The translations under genes and the position numbers were made by a program. A stretch of DNA of 64,000 bases, taken from positions 1 through 64,000 of the forward strand of contig JARBJD010000263.1 of the NCBI GenBank assembly GCA_033064195.1, written 5' to 3'. Under the pieces are notes generated by a model. The model was not told the DNA's origin. It saw only the letters and a program-made list of their open reading frames with translations, and made no database searches. Positions 8,787-17,819 of this stretch are shown here, one piece after another. Each line of letters begins with the position of its first letter. Within the stretch, counting starts at the first letter, position 1. This stretch comes from Blattamonas nauphoetae (Eukaryota; Preaxostyla; Oxymonadida).

Positions 8787-9630
8787 TCAGTGTATTATAT
8801 TTTTGGATCAGTTCATTGATGAGTGTCTGTTGTTGTCCGACGATAGAGGATAATTCCTGAATGGCTTTCACACAGAAGCAAGAGAGTTCTGCATAATCAA
8901 CTTGAAGACAATCTGGATTGGAATCATTCACGACTTCGGGGAATATGCCTTGGATCTGTTGAGCAATTACACCAATGTGTCTCTTCTCACTTTCTTTCTT
9001 CAGGCATTCACATTTCTCTTTGCAGTTCTTCAAGTGTTCTTCATCAGTTTCGTTTTCTATTTGTTTCGTCACTTTGTTGATCTTCGAATCGAATGTGTTG
9101 AATTGGTACTGCACGATTTCGACTTTATTCAGTTGTTCAAGAACATCGGGGTATGGTTCAATATTTCTTTTCACTCTTCTGTCTGACAGTTGAGAAAAAC
9201 TTCCTGTTGTAGATATTGAAAACACTCCTGAACCAGTGTCCTCATCGTAGGAATAGAGTGCTGGTTTGTCACAGGGAGACCACATAATAATGCCATCACC
9301 ATTGAACTGAATTCCCGAAGTTTCTGCTAGTGATTGTGATATTGAAATTCCAGAAGAGAATGTCGATGCCGGATATGTTCCAGGATACTTCGGAAGTGAT
9401 CCCTCTGATATGTTCCACTTCGCTCCATTCACATTGATCAATCCTCCAATTGTTGGTGTCGTGATCGATCCATTTGTGCTCACCACTTTCTGAATTGAAG
9501 ATATCGCATTCTTGTGTGCTTCTGTTGTCTTCTGTAGTGTGTCTATCACGGTTGCATTCTCGTTGGTTGTTGAGAGATTATGATCAATCATTTTCTCAAT
9601 CATTTGTGAATTGTATTTTTGTCGATTCAT
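8770..9630 (-). CDS. Fibre-like protein with C-terminal S74 intramolecular chaperone
   Basis: A 286-residue protein. The N-terminal 60 residues look coiled-coil. The middle (INVNGAKWNISEG through TTGSFSQLSD) is Gly/Ser-rich and beta-like, as in trimeric fibres. The C-terminal 130 residues carry the S74/endosialidase chaperone signature: SDRRVKRNIEP, then a Y-x-F-N strand, then IGVIAQQIQGIFPEVV and a D-Y-x-x-L helix. These domains fold trimeric tail or attachment fibres and often cleave themselves off, normally at the Ser of the SD(R/K)R block. A host-attachment or vertex-fibre role is inferred. Confidence 0.8.
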   Translation of the reverse strand: MNRQKYNSQMIEKMIDHNLSTTNENATVIDTLQKTTEAHKNAISSIQKVVSTNGSITTPTIGGLINVNGAKWNISEGSLPKYPGTYPASTFSSGISISQSLAETSGIQFNGDGIIMWSPCDKPALYSYDEDTGSGVFSISTTGSFSQLSDRRVKRNIEPYPDVLEQLNKVEIVQYQFNTFDSKINKVTKQIENETDEEHLKNCKEKCECLKKESEKRHIGVIAQQIQGIFPEVVNDSNPDCLQVDYAELSCFCVKAIQELSSIVGQQQTLINELIQKYNTLISIPT

Positions 9631-9647
9631 TTCTGAGTATTCTTTTC

Positions 9648-9666
9648 CGGAAAATAAAAAAACACT
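9648..9666 (-). promoter_or_regulatory. Polinton gene-start motif, minus strand
   Basis: Read on the minus strand this is GTGTTTTTTATTTTCCGG, upstream of the ATG at 9630. It shows that the motif follows gene orientation and not one strand of the element. Confidence 0.5.
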
Positions 9667-9889
9667 ATGAACTTATTTTTACCAACAAAGTCTCAAAATT
9701 TCGAGATGAATCACAATTATTCGATGAATACTATGAATTTTTAAAAAGTATGGGAAACAGTTAAGAATGTCAAGCAGAACAACTATTCGACTCACTGACT
9801 CGGTTTGATTTTATCCCTCTTTTTGACATATATAGTATCTCACCAAAATTTGTTTTCTCATTGGTGTTGACGCTAAACCTTACCGAGCG

Positions 9890-10351
9890 ATGAATCGTGC
9901 CAAAGTACATCGCACGTTGTTTCCAACTTTAGGTGTCGAGCATCGATATCATGGGATGCCACACATCATCCAATATTTGCGATTCCTGCTCACTCGTATT
10001 CTTTACGCCTTACAGTCCAAAGTCGATCCAATCTATTTCAGAACGGATACCTTCGGTCTATTACAACTAAGGTATTTGATTGATTGTACTTTGGACGAAC
10101 TAAATTATAAAGGCAGCAGGGATATCCTCTCTCTGTTGCACAACGGTGTCAACTCAAGCATGAGGGCTGAAGACTACTATTCCGAATTCGAAACATTAAC
10201 AGCGAGGGATGATGCGAATGAGCTCATAGAAGACGACTGGACAGGAATTGAAGCGGTTCGATCCGACCGACATAGACAACTTGGGGGCGCCAATGAACCA
10301 ATAGACTTGACGGCAGATGAGATCGCAGACGAACTTGATTCTCTTCTGTGA
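9890..10351 (+). CDS. Hypothetical protein, 153 residues
   Basis: A 153-residue open frame with an LFPTLGVEHRYHG start, a hydrophobic helix (IIQYLRFLLTRILYAL) and a very acidic C terminus (DLTADEIADELDSLL). The family is unknown. A TATATA sequence lies about 60 bp upstream (near 9828-9834), but the Polinton start motif is absent, so it may not belong to that element. Composition looks coding, yet no domain supports it. Confidence 0.45.
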   Translation: MNRAKVHRTLFPTLGVEHRYHGMPHIIQYLRFLLTRILYALQSKVDPIYFRTDTFGLLQLRYLIDCTLDELNYKGSRDILSLLHNGVNSSMRAEDYYSEFETLTARDDANELIEDDWTGIEAVRSDRHRQLGGANEPIDLTADEIADELDSLL

Positions 10352-10837
10352 CTTCTTTTAATTAAGGTAATCGTTCTTCAGTTTTTCTGTTCCCTTTTTT
10401 AACCATTCACTGATGGAGACGCTTCCTTTTCTGTTCTTCTTTTTTTGAAACCAGTATCTCAAAACAGAAACGATTAATGTTGAAGAAGGTATCGATCTTC
10501 TCCATTTTTTCAAAAATTATCTCACCTTTTGCTTTCATAGAAGAATTGTCACACGTGCACAAACATATCAAGTTTTGTCTTGTTAGCTGTTATGATTGAG
10601 TGTATCGTCGTTCTCTCCAGTACTATTTAAATGTGTGTTCTTCATTTTCATATTTTCTGTCTCTTGTTTTTCATCAGGAACGTTCAGATCAAACCAAATA
10701 TCCAGCTCTTCATTCTGTGCTTGTATGGAAGACGTCCTCTCATTCAACATTCTCGATTCTGAACATGTTTTTCATTCTTTCTATTCCTCTCATTCTCTCT
10801 TTACACGATCATCACTTTTTTCCATGTTTTTCAGTTG

Positions 10838-11243
10838 TTCTTACTGAGGTTACATGGCTCAGGGAATTTGGAACTTTGTTTGAAACGTGTTGATACTCTG
10901 TTTATTATTGGATTGATTGATCTGCTCTTTCCACCATCACATCCTGTTACGAGACCGAGTCACGTCATCCACAAACTACAGTTCAATATCGTTGTCAGCA
11001 CGCTCTGCAAAATTCCATCTCATTGAAACGACCATTTCCGTCGGGTTGACAGTCGAACGCAGATTCAAACGCGAGATCAACATCTGATGACCAGTCCTCC
11101 TCACGGACGATTCTCAACATCTCGACGACTATTATGGTCTAGTGGTGACATGACACGAATCGAAGCTGGAAGAAAGGTTCGCAATTTTTCTTGTCATCTT
11201 GCAGGAAAGTTCCAAATTCCATGAATTGTGTAACCTCAGTAAC
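10838..11243. repeat. Imperfect inverted repeat, arms of about 38 bp
   Basis: The left arm begins CTTACTGAGGTTACA and ends GGAATTTGGAACTTTG. The right arm is its near reverse complement, with AAAGTTCCAAATTCC then GTAACCTCAGTAACG. About 330 bp separate the arms. It may be the end structure of a decayed transposon. Confidence 0.55.
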
Positions 11244-12344
11244 GGTCATCGGATCTCGGTAAAAGTATGTATTCTTCATCATATCGACATCATTCTCTTC
11301 TTATTTCAGCCTTGTTTTCTCTGTTTTTGATTGAGTTGTCACTTCATTCTCATTCGGTACCATCCCATTTTTGGTCCCACTTCCGTCTTCGTTTACTCGT
11401 TGTTTATCCATAATATCCACTTCATTCATACTCAGTTCGTTCAAACTTTTTCTCAAATTCAACACACTAATTTCCGTTCAGTGAAGATTCCGGACTTTTA
11501 CCGAGATCTCACTTTCAACGGCTCACTTCAGTTCTCGGAATTTTTCCGTAATCTTCATCATTTCACATACTTTTTTGAATCATTTTTGTTGTTTTAAAGA
11601 GAGAAAACCCGGAACACAGACCTAATTGTCACTATTGGAGCCACATTTCACACCCTTTTCACGATCGTCAATTTCCCTCTCAGTTTCAGACTTGCCCACT
11701 TCATTCATGCTTGGTTCGCTTTCTTTTACTCTGTTTTTGTGAAAAAGTTGATGAAAAGTTGACTAAAATGATGTGCTAGTGAAGTGAGAACGGCCCACAA
11801 AATGGAAGTGATATGAGCAAAATGAAGAGGAATGGTGAAGAGATCATATGTGAAATGTGGAGAGAATGATGTGAGAAAGAAGGGGCTGAAGTGGTGTTCA
11901 AACATGCAAACACTGTGAAAAGCTGTGAAATGACGAATCAAAAAAGTGAAATTTTGAGACAACTATCCGACAAAAAATTCTGAAAATTTGAGCACACCTT
12001 CCTCTAACAACGAGAAAGAAGGCGCAATATGTGAAAATCGGGGCAAAAATCTAGTAGTGTGCAAGTTGTGAAGAAAAGAGTCGTCAAAACGGTGAAGTGA
12101 AGAACCAACAAAATGAAACTAAGGAAATGCGCTATACGTCTCGCGTCGACTTATGTTCGTTAAAATGATGCAATAACGGAGTAAATGAAGTGAAAGTAGT
12201 GAAATGTGAAAATTCATGAAAAAGTGTCCGAAACTTGTGGTGACAAATGTCGAGATCCACCGAATCGTCACCTGACGTCGGGGAAGGAAATGGAGTGCAA
12301 AAACGTTAATAGGGGACGAAAGCGGTCCTGAAAATGATAGTCCT

Positions 12345-12465
12345 GAAAGTCCAAACCTCCCAGAAAAAATTTCGAGATTTTGACCATGGATATGGGTCGG
12401 ATCAAACTTTTTTTTCAGAAAGTGCTTTTTATCGAAAATCCTACCTTTCAAAATGATTTCCGTCG
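12345..12465 (-). repeat. Interspersed repeat R1, copy a
   Basis: On the minus strand this block shares TGAAAGGT, ATTTTCGAT, AAAnCACTTTnTGAAAA and TTTGATCCGACCC, in the same order, with the plus strand at 35.91-36.03 kb. It has no coding capacity, and the family is unknown. Confidence 0.5.
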
Positions 12466-12722
12466 CAATCAAACGTGTTTGAACACAATTTGAGCCATAA
12501 AGCAGTTCATAGTAGCAAAATCGGAACATCGACTTTTTTGGTCACTTTTTCGACCTAAGTTCGGTACACAGTTCGACGAATTCTCAACCGATTTTCATCA
12601 GGATTGTCTTGATCGAGGACCGACAGTGTCCCCGAGATTTTAGAATTTTTTTCAGAATTTTTCGAAATGGTTATCATGTTGGATTTCAGTGATTTGTGGT
12701 AAAAAATAGATTTTCAGTATTT

Positions 12723-13316
12723 TCATGACCTTTCGTGGTACTTTCTCAAGTGAGGACGGTCTCCAAAATACAACCAATTATCCAAGCGAACGTAATACTC
12801 GTTCTTTGTTCGTAAATCGCGATATTTGAATGGCTCAAGTACCTTTGTGTATGTTCCAATGAGTTCACAATTCTCTTTTTTCAATTCATTTTCAACAAAC
12901 GATTGTGTGTATCGTTTTCGTTTGTTCTGATGAGTTCTGAATCCTTTCATCCATTTTGATGGGATCACTATCCATTCAATTCCTTCGTGTCGATATGTTA
13001 CTGGAGTACTTGAATGAGTGTATTCAGAAATGAGTTCACAATTTTCATTTTTCATTGATTCAATAAGCTTCTCTTTTGTACAACGATTTGCTGGTCGAAG
13101 ATATTTCTGGCGATTCAGATGTGGTCTGTATCCTTTGACGAAACTATTGACGTACACTTGATAAGTTTCATCTGGTTTCTCTTCGAGATGGTATTCGAAA
13201 GTGCTTCCTGTGAGATATGTTGTTCCTTGTCGATTGAGAGTTGGAGGTGATTTCATTTTCAAATCTTCTTTGTCCAAAATTTCCAGTAGTTGTGTTGGTG
13301 TCAAGACGCTGCTCAT
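12723..13316 (-). CDS. Three-repeat protein A, virus-like element paralogue pair
   Basis: About 197 residues from the ATG at 13316 (a TTG at 13325 is in frame but unlikely). It is built of three units of about 55 residues: each has a helix, then a strand block such as NCELISEYTH, then an aromatic strand and W-x-x-G-x-R-x-H. The layout resembles the repeated treble-clef-like domains of large DNA viruses and phages but lacks their cysteines, so that link is tentative. It is a close paralogue of the gene at 13775. The T-rich start motif and TATAAA lie directly upstream, as in the Polinton genes. Confidence 0.65.
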   Translation of the reverse strand: MSSVLTPTQLLEILDKEDLKMKSPPTLNRQGTTYLTGSTFEYHLEEKPDETYQVYVNSFVKGYRPHLNRQKYLRPANRCTKEKLIESMKNENCELISEYTHSSTPVTYRHEGIEWIVIPSKWMKGFRTHQNKRKRYTQSFVENELKKENCELIGTYTKVLEPFKYRDLRTKNEYYVRLDNWLYFGDRPHLRKYHERS

Positions 13317-13352
13317 TTTATACAAATTAAAAAATTGAATAAAAAAAGAAAT
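13317..13352 (-). promoter_or_regulatory. Polinton-like gene-start motif before protein A
   Basis: On the minus strand a CTTTTTTTATT run is followed by ATTTTTTAATTTGTATAAA, ending at the ATG at 13316. It links this gene to the Polinton promoter family. Confidence 0.5.
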
Positions 13353-13774
13353 CGACGTTGTTTTCTAAAAGTACTCAAAATTTGCTTCAAAAAAGACACT
13401 TTTCAAGAGGTCCGTTTTTCGCCTTTATTTTTGAATTTACGGCCAAATATTGACTACTCTGAAATGTCAATATTTTCAGTAGTAAGTGAGATGGAAATTA
13501 GAATGAGTCATATTAAAAAAAATCAATTGGCTCTGAGATTCAAAATGATTTCTCGTTCCAATTCTCCTAGGAGTATCACCTATGCCAGTTTGGTTCCCAT
13601 TTCGCTTATACCACTACTCGTCTCCGGATCTCAAACCGATAAAAATGAGTTCCGATGCCGGTCTAAAAGGGACCGATGAGAAGGGTCGCAACCTTCGGAA
13701 CCTTGAAAAAATACACCAGCTTCCGCCAAAATCAAGGTTTTTGCTTTTTTGAAATTTGACAAAAATAACAACTT

Positions 13775-14368
13775 TTATGACCTTTCGTGGTACTTTTGTT
13801 TGTGAGGTCGGTCTCCAAAGTACAACCAATTGTCCAATCGAACAAAATATTCTTTTCCTGTTTCCAAACTACGATACTTGAAAGGTGCAAGTACCTTTGT
13901 GTACGTTCCAACCAATTCACAATTCTCTTTTTTCAATTCATTTTCAACAAACGATTGTGTATATCGTTTTCGTTTGCCGAGGTGACTTCGTTCTCCTTTC
14001 ATCCATTTCGATGGAATAACCTTCCATTCAATTCCTTCATGTCGATATGTGACTGATCCACTCGAACAAGTATATTCGGAGATCAGTTCACAATTTTCAT
14101 TTTTCATAGATTCAATGAGCTTTTCCTTTGTGCACCAGTTTGCTGCTGACATGTATTTACGGGGATTTTTGTGTGGTCTTGATCCTCTGACGAAGTTCTG
14201 AACGTACACTCGATAAATCTCATCTGGTTTATCTTCGTGCACGTATTCGAAAGTGCTGGATACCAGATAGGTTGTTCCTTGTCGATTAAGAGTCGGTGGT
14301 GATTTCAGAATCAAATGTTCATTTTCCAAAATTTCTAGTAGTTGAGTTGGAGTTAAAGATGTTCCCAT
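13775..14368 (-). CDS. Three-repeat protein B, paralogue of protein A
   Basis: A 197-residue protein with the same three-unit design as the gene at 12723. It shares long identical stretches such as FVENELKKENCEL and KEKLIESMKNENCELISEY. Differences are spread evenly over the protein, so both copies seem to be under constraint. The ATG at 14368 follows the T-rich motif. The function is unknown. A broken third relative lies at 22.3 kb. Placement in the Polinton or in a separate virus-like element is inferred from the promoter motif. Confidence 0.65.
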   Translation of the reverse strand: MGTSLTPTQLLEILENEHLILKSPPTLNRQGTTYLVSSTFEYVHEDKPDEIYRVYVQNFVRGSRPHKNPRKYMSAANWCTKEKLIESMKNENCELISEYTCSSGSVTYRHEGIEWKVIPSKWMKGERSHLGKRKRYTQSFVENELKKENCELVGTYTKVLAPFKYRSLETGKEYFVRLDNWLYFGDRPHKQKYHERS

Positions 14369-14402
14369 TTATTACTAATTAAAAAATAGAAATAAAAAAT
14401 AA
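14369..14402 (-). promoter_or_regulatory. Polinton-like gene-start motif before protein B
   Basis: On the minus strand it reads TTATTTTTTATTTC, then TATTTTTTAATTAGTAATAA, directly before the ATG at 14368. Two T-rich cores occur in tandem, as before protein A. Confidence 0.5.
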
Positions 14403-14589
14403 ATCAACTTTGTTTCTGTCAGTCAATCAGTATTGAGAATCTAACTGATTTATATGGATTCTCCCAAGAGTAGTATCGTCTAAGGTGTAGGGGTTCCACA
14501 TTCGCCTATATCACTACTCGGACTATGCCTGTTTCTCCCTCGAATCCACTCCCTCTGCTCGTTCATTTCAATTCAGATGAACTCTTCTA

Positions 14590-14890
14590 GAGGTGTCACC
14601 AATCGGTGTCCTGTCACCAATCGGTGTGTTTTTCTCGAAAAATCACGAAAGGTCAAACTAAGAAATATTAACATTGAAGCATTATTCTCCCACACGATCC
14701 TGAGAAAACCTCAAAAAAACCTCTTTTTGACCGCTTTTTTTATGTGTTTTTGTCATATATTCACAACCTGTGAATCAATTTTGAAGAACTTTTCTATAAA
14801 GCATTTTTTTGATGAAAATACATTTTTGGTAAAAGGAAAAAAATGTCAGGTATGTGGGAAGATGAGAAAAATCGCAGTTTTTCCATATAA
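14590..14890 (+). repeat. Long-TIR MITE, left half only
   Basis: It starts after TA at 14588-14589 with GAGGTGTCACCAATCGG. It continues with the family's internal landmarks (GGTCAAACTAAGAAA, AAAACCTCAAAA, CACAACCTGTGAATC). No right half follows, so this copy is truncated. The next 390 bases (to about 15,280) hold nothing I can identify. Confidence 0.55.
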
Positions 14891-15279
14891 ATGTCGTGGT
14901 CGGATTTTATGCAGCATTGTCTTTCAGTTCAACACAGAACCCCTTTTTCCGATCCAGAATTGGAATGTAGTGATCCTGATTATGAAATGATCGCCGGTCC
15001 AGAGGAATTCAAGAACATTAACTATGAAAATCGAATCGCTACTACTTCGTACATCACCTCGTCAATCCTCCCTGCATCAACATGTCCTTCATTATGTCGG
15101 GCAAATTGATACTTGGAGGACATGATCAAATAAAAAATTTGGCAACTTTTATCACATTATTTTGGTGTTTTAGGTTGTCACTTTTTAGGAAAAGTGTCGG
15201 AATGGAAAGAATGGTGAAATCTGAATGTGTGATAAAAAATCAAAATGGGTTGATCTTTAGAAGCGATCTCGCTGTTCGT

Positions 15280-16818
15280 CCTTATTCTAGCTCTTCTGAT
15301 GAGAAAACATATAGATCATTGTCAGATAGTGCTGTTGGATGTTCGTTCTCTGATGAACTCTCGTCTGAAGTTGGTTCGTTGAAAAGTTCTTGAATTGTGG
15401 GCGGATCTTCGTTTTCTCCAGAATCGGTCAGATGCATCACATGAGTTGTTGGGGTTGGTTGGAATGGCAGAGTGAATGTCATCTTTCTAAAAATATCTTC
15501 GAATGACAAGTTTAGATTCCTTTTCACAAGCCATGTTGATAAATATGCGCCAAGAAATCAAGCACGAACCCCACGAGCTGGAAAAAAACGTCTCATATGA
15601 TTCCATAATCCTTCCACAACGTTCGTGCACGCTCCTGTGTAGGGATCATAGATGTGTCATTACCCGGTCCGTGTCACCAACCCGGAACATGGGGTTGAAA
15701 GAAACCGTTTTGGTCAAACTAAGAAAAAAATAAATTTTGAGAATTTTCTATCGAGGCGAATCAGAGAAAACCTCAAAATACTGTATACAACAGGAACACA
15801 CACATTTTTTCAAACTTTTTCAGCTCGTATCTCCACAACCAGATATCCGTTTTAAACCAAATAAAAAGCATTTTTATCGTGAATATATCGAAAAAAGACT
15901 CGAAAAAAAAATAACAATTTTTTTCCCACAAAATTTTTGGTCGAGAAAAATCAGGTTTTTTCGCAACCTTCGAAATCCCCAACCTTTTTTTTCAACTTTT
16001 TTTCAAAAAATTCTTTTCTCGAAAAAAACGTTTCAATGGAAAATTTCATCAAAATTGGTCCACAGGTTGTGGAGATATGATTTGGACACACTACCAAAAG
16101 GGCTTTAGTCGAGGTTTTTCGAGGTTTTCTCTGATTCGCCAAGATAGAAAATTTTAAAATTTTATTTTTTTCGTAGTTTGACCAATAAGGTTTATTTCAA
16201 CCCCATGTTCCGGGTTGGTGACAGAACCGGGTTAATGACACATCTATCAAACAAATTTTTTGAATGATGAACCGTTGAATGTGTGTATCCTAGAGTGTTC
16301 AAACGAGAATTGGCCCGCCATTCATCCGAAATAATGTGCGTTCCTGGCCGAATTCTTGATTGAATGATTGGTATGAGCGTCTCTGCTGAACGATCCGGAA
16401 CAATCATAACGAAATTGTTCCCAGCTCCTCCCGATTCTAATCGTTAAACACCACCAAATACCCAAATGTGCTGTTTCTGTCGGCCCATATGATATTTTCT
16501 CTTCCGAACAATGGCCTCATCGATTTCTACTGTCTTTCCTAATCCGTCAATTTGTAGTTGCGATTCATTCCAGATATCCGAACAGACTGCAACGAGGTGA
16601 CTTTTCCAAAATCCTATCGAATTGAGACTAACATCGGTGAGTTGTTGAATTTGTACTGATGAGAACCGATGCCAGGACTCCTCCTCATTCGTAAAATGCC
16701 GAAAGAAGTAACTCGGTTTTCTTTCCGGAATCAGATCGAGTTGCATTGCAAATGAAGTTTGATCCGACTCAGTACAAAACATACCAGAAACAAAATCTCC
16801 GATCTTCACTTCCGACAC
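15280..16818 (-). pseudogene. Merlin (IS1595/ISXO2-like) transposase, copy 1, interrupted by a MITE
   Basis: Merlin transposases are the eukaryotic relatives of IS1595/IS1016. Reading leftward from 16,818: an N-terminal region, then the first catalytic block VEIDEA with RKRKYHMGRQ and WVFGGV, an in-frame stop near 16,444, then VPDRSAETLIPII and the second block HIISDEWRA with VHHSKN. The rest continues beyond the inserted MITE at 15.65 kb with a TGACTNVVEGLWNHMRR block, and ends in an acidic tail at about 15,280. The zinc-ribbon start is not obvious. The MITE, one stop and other changes make it non-functional. Confidence 0.75.
15651..16244. mobile_element. Long-inverted-repeat MITE, 594 bp, TA target site
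   Basis: The two halves are imperfect reverse complements. The left end is GATGTGTCATTACCCGG and the right end, reversed, is GATGTGTCATTAACCCGG. Both flanks carry TA (15649-15650 and 16245-16246), as expected for Tc1/mariner-type integration. It has no coding capacity. It lies inside the Merlin copy 1 gene, so it inserted later. Confidence 0.75.
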
Positions 16819-17017
16819 TCAATTCTTCAACTAGAAACTTTAACAATGATGTATGACCTAAAAGTATCAATTTACCTTATGTCGTCTTCTCGACTCGCGG
16901 ACCAATGTCCCACAACTTTATTCAACGGCATTGACTGATAGTACGTGAACAAAACAAGTGGTATGTCAACATCGAGTCTTGAATGTGAACAATCAACTGT
17001 TTTCAATGCTCTAGTCA

Positions 17018-17491
17018 ATGCGCCCTCACTTTAAGGAAGCAGACGGAGAAGCTCACCTCGGTTTGGTGGACTCTCTTTTTGAAGAGTTCGATCATCCCGC
17101 ACACTCGTTTTTAGGTGTGGGCACGGATGGTGAATCAACCATGACTGGGTTGGGAAATGGTCTCTGGGGCAGTCTTCTCAACCGATTTCCCTTTCTTCTA
17201 CCAATTCACTGTTCGTCACACAGTCTTCAGCTCGTCTTTGTGCACACACACTCTGTGACTTCTCTCAACATTGTTCAGCGTCTTCTTACGTCCTACCATT
17301 CCCTCGCTGTGCACATTTCACGAACCCAGGCACGAAAACAGCATCTCAGTGAGATTCAGGCCCAAAACGGAAGTGAAAAACATCTGATCCCGTATTCAGT
17401 TGTCTTACGCTGGTTCACTCTCAATGTGACAGCAAATACTGTGTTGAAGCACTTTCAATCGCTATTTTACCGTCATTCGCCTTGTCACTGA
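17018..17491 (+). pseudogene. hAT-type transposase fragment
   Basis: The frame contains G-T-D-G-E-S-T-M-T-G followed by an NGLWGSLLNRFP block and PIHCSSHSLQL. This is the second-aspartate region and the following C/H block of hAT-type (DUF4371-like) transposases. A helical stretch follows and then the frame ends. The zinc finger, first aspartate and C-terminal dimerisation domain are missing. A related piece occurs at 27.5 kb. Confidence 0.6.
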
Positions 17492-17819
17492 TCTGCATAC
17501 ACGACAATTCGCTCATGATTTTAGAGTAGATTCATTTCATTCGATTTTCTGCTTCAGATCACCAGACAAGCCGTCCATTCCAACAATTGTCCAATACAAT
17601 ATCTTGAACCTCTACGCAAAGAGGAGTACATTTCAATTTACTTCGAATTGGAGGTTCTGATTGGGTCATTCTCATCATTGTTTGACCATTATTGTCCAGC
17701 TGCTTGATTGACAACTCTGAAACGCGGATTTGCTCCAATTTACTGTCTACACACGAAAACCACTTCGAAATGAGAAACACCTCTCTCATCCTCTGCGACA
17801 TTATCGATCAAGGCCATCC

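Larger units (their letters stand above)
1..9770. mobile_element. Polinton/Maverick element, left part outside the window
   Basis: A self-synthesising DNA transposon of the Polinton (Maverick) family. Its recognisable parts are a retroviral-type integrase, a packaging ATPase with Walker A and B motifs, two large capsid-type proteins and a fibre-like protein with an S74 chaperone tail. No protein-primed DNA polymerase B is visible, so that part is expected left of base 1. The element looks nearly whole within the window, with perhaps one or two breaks, which suggests a fairly young copy. The right boundary is unclear. Coding ends near 9.7 kb, but the element's gene-start motif reappears at 12.7-14.4 kb. 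No terminal inverted repeat was identified. Confidence 0.88.
10352..12722. other. 2.4-kb stretch without a supportable gene
   Basis: No convincing reading frame is present. The plus strand is pyrimidine-rich from about 10,370 to 11,730 and purine-rich from about 11,740 to 12,540, an abrupt strand asymmetry. It contains an imperfect inverted repeat (10,838-10,876 with 11,205-11,243). A block at 12,345-12,465 recurs in inverted orientation at 35.9 kb. Confidence 0.6.
12723..14530. repeat. Tandem duplication of about 1 kb
   Basis: Two direct copies are present: gene A with its upstream region (12,723 to about 13,630) and gene B with its upstream region (13,775 to about 14,530). Besides the coding regions, the copies share an upstream block with TCTCC(C/T)A(A/G)GAGTA and a CACTACTCG ending (about 13,562-13,622 and 14,458-14,522). 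Confidence 0.7.
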
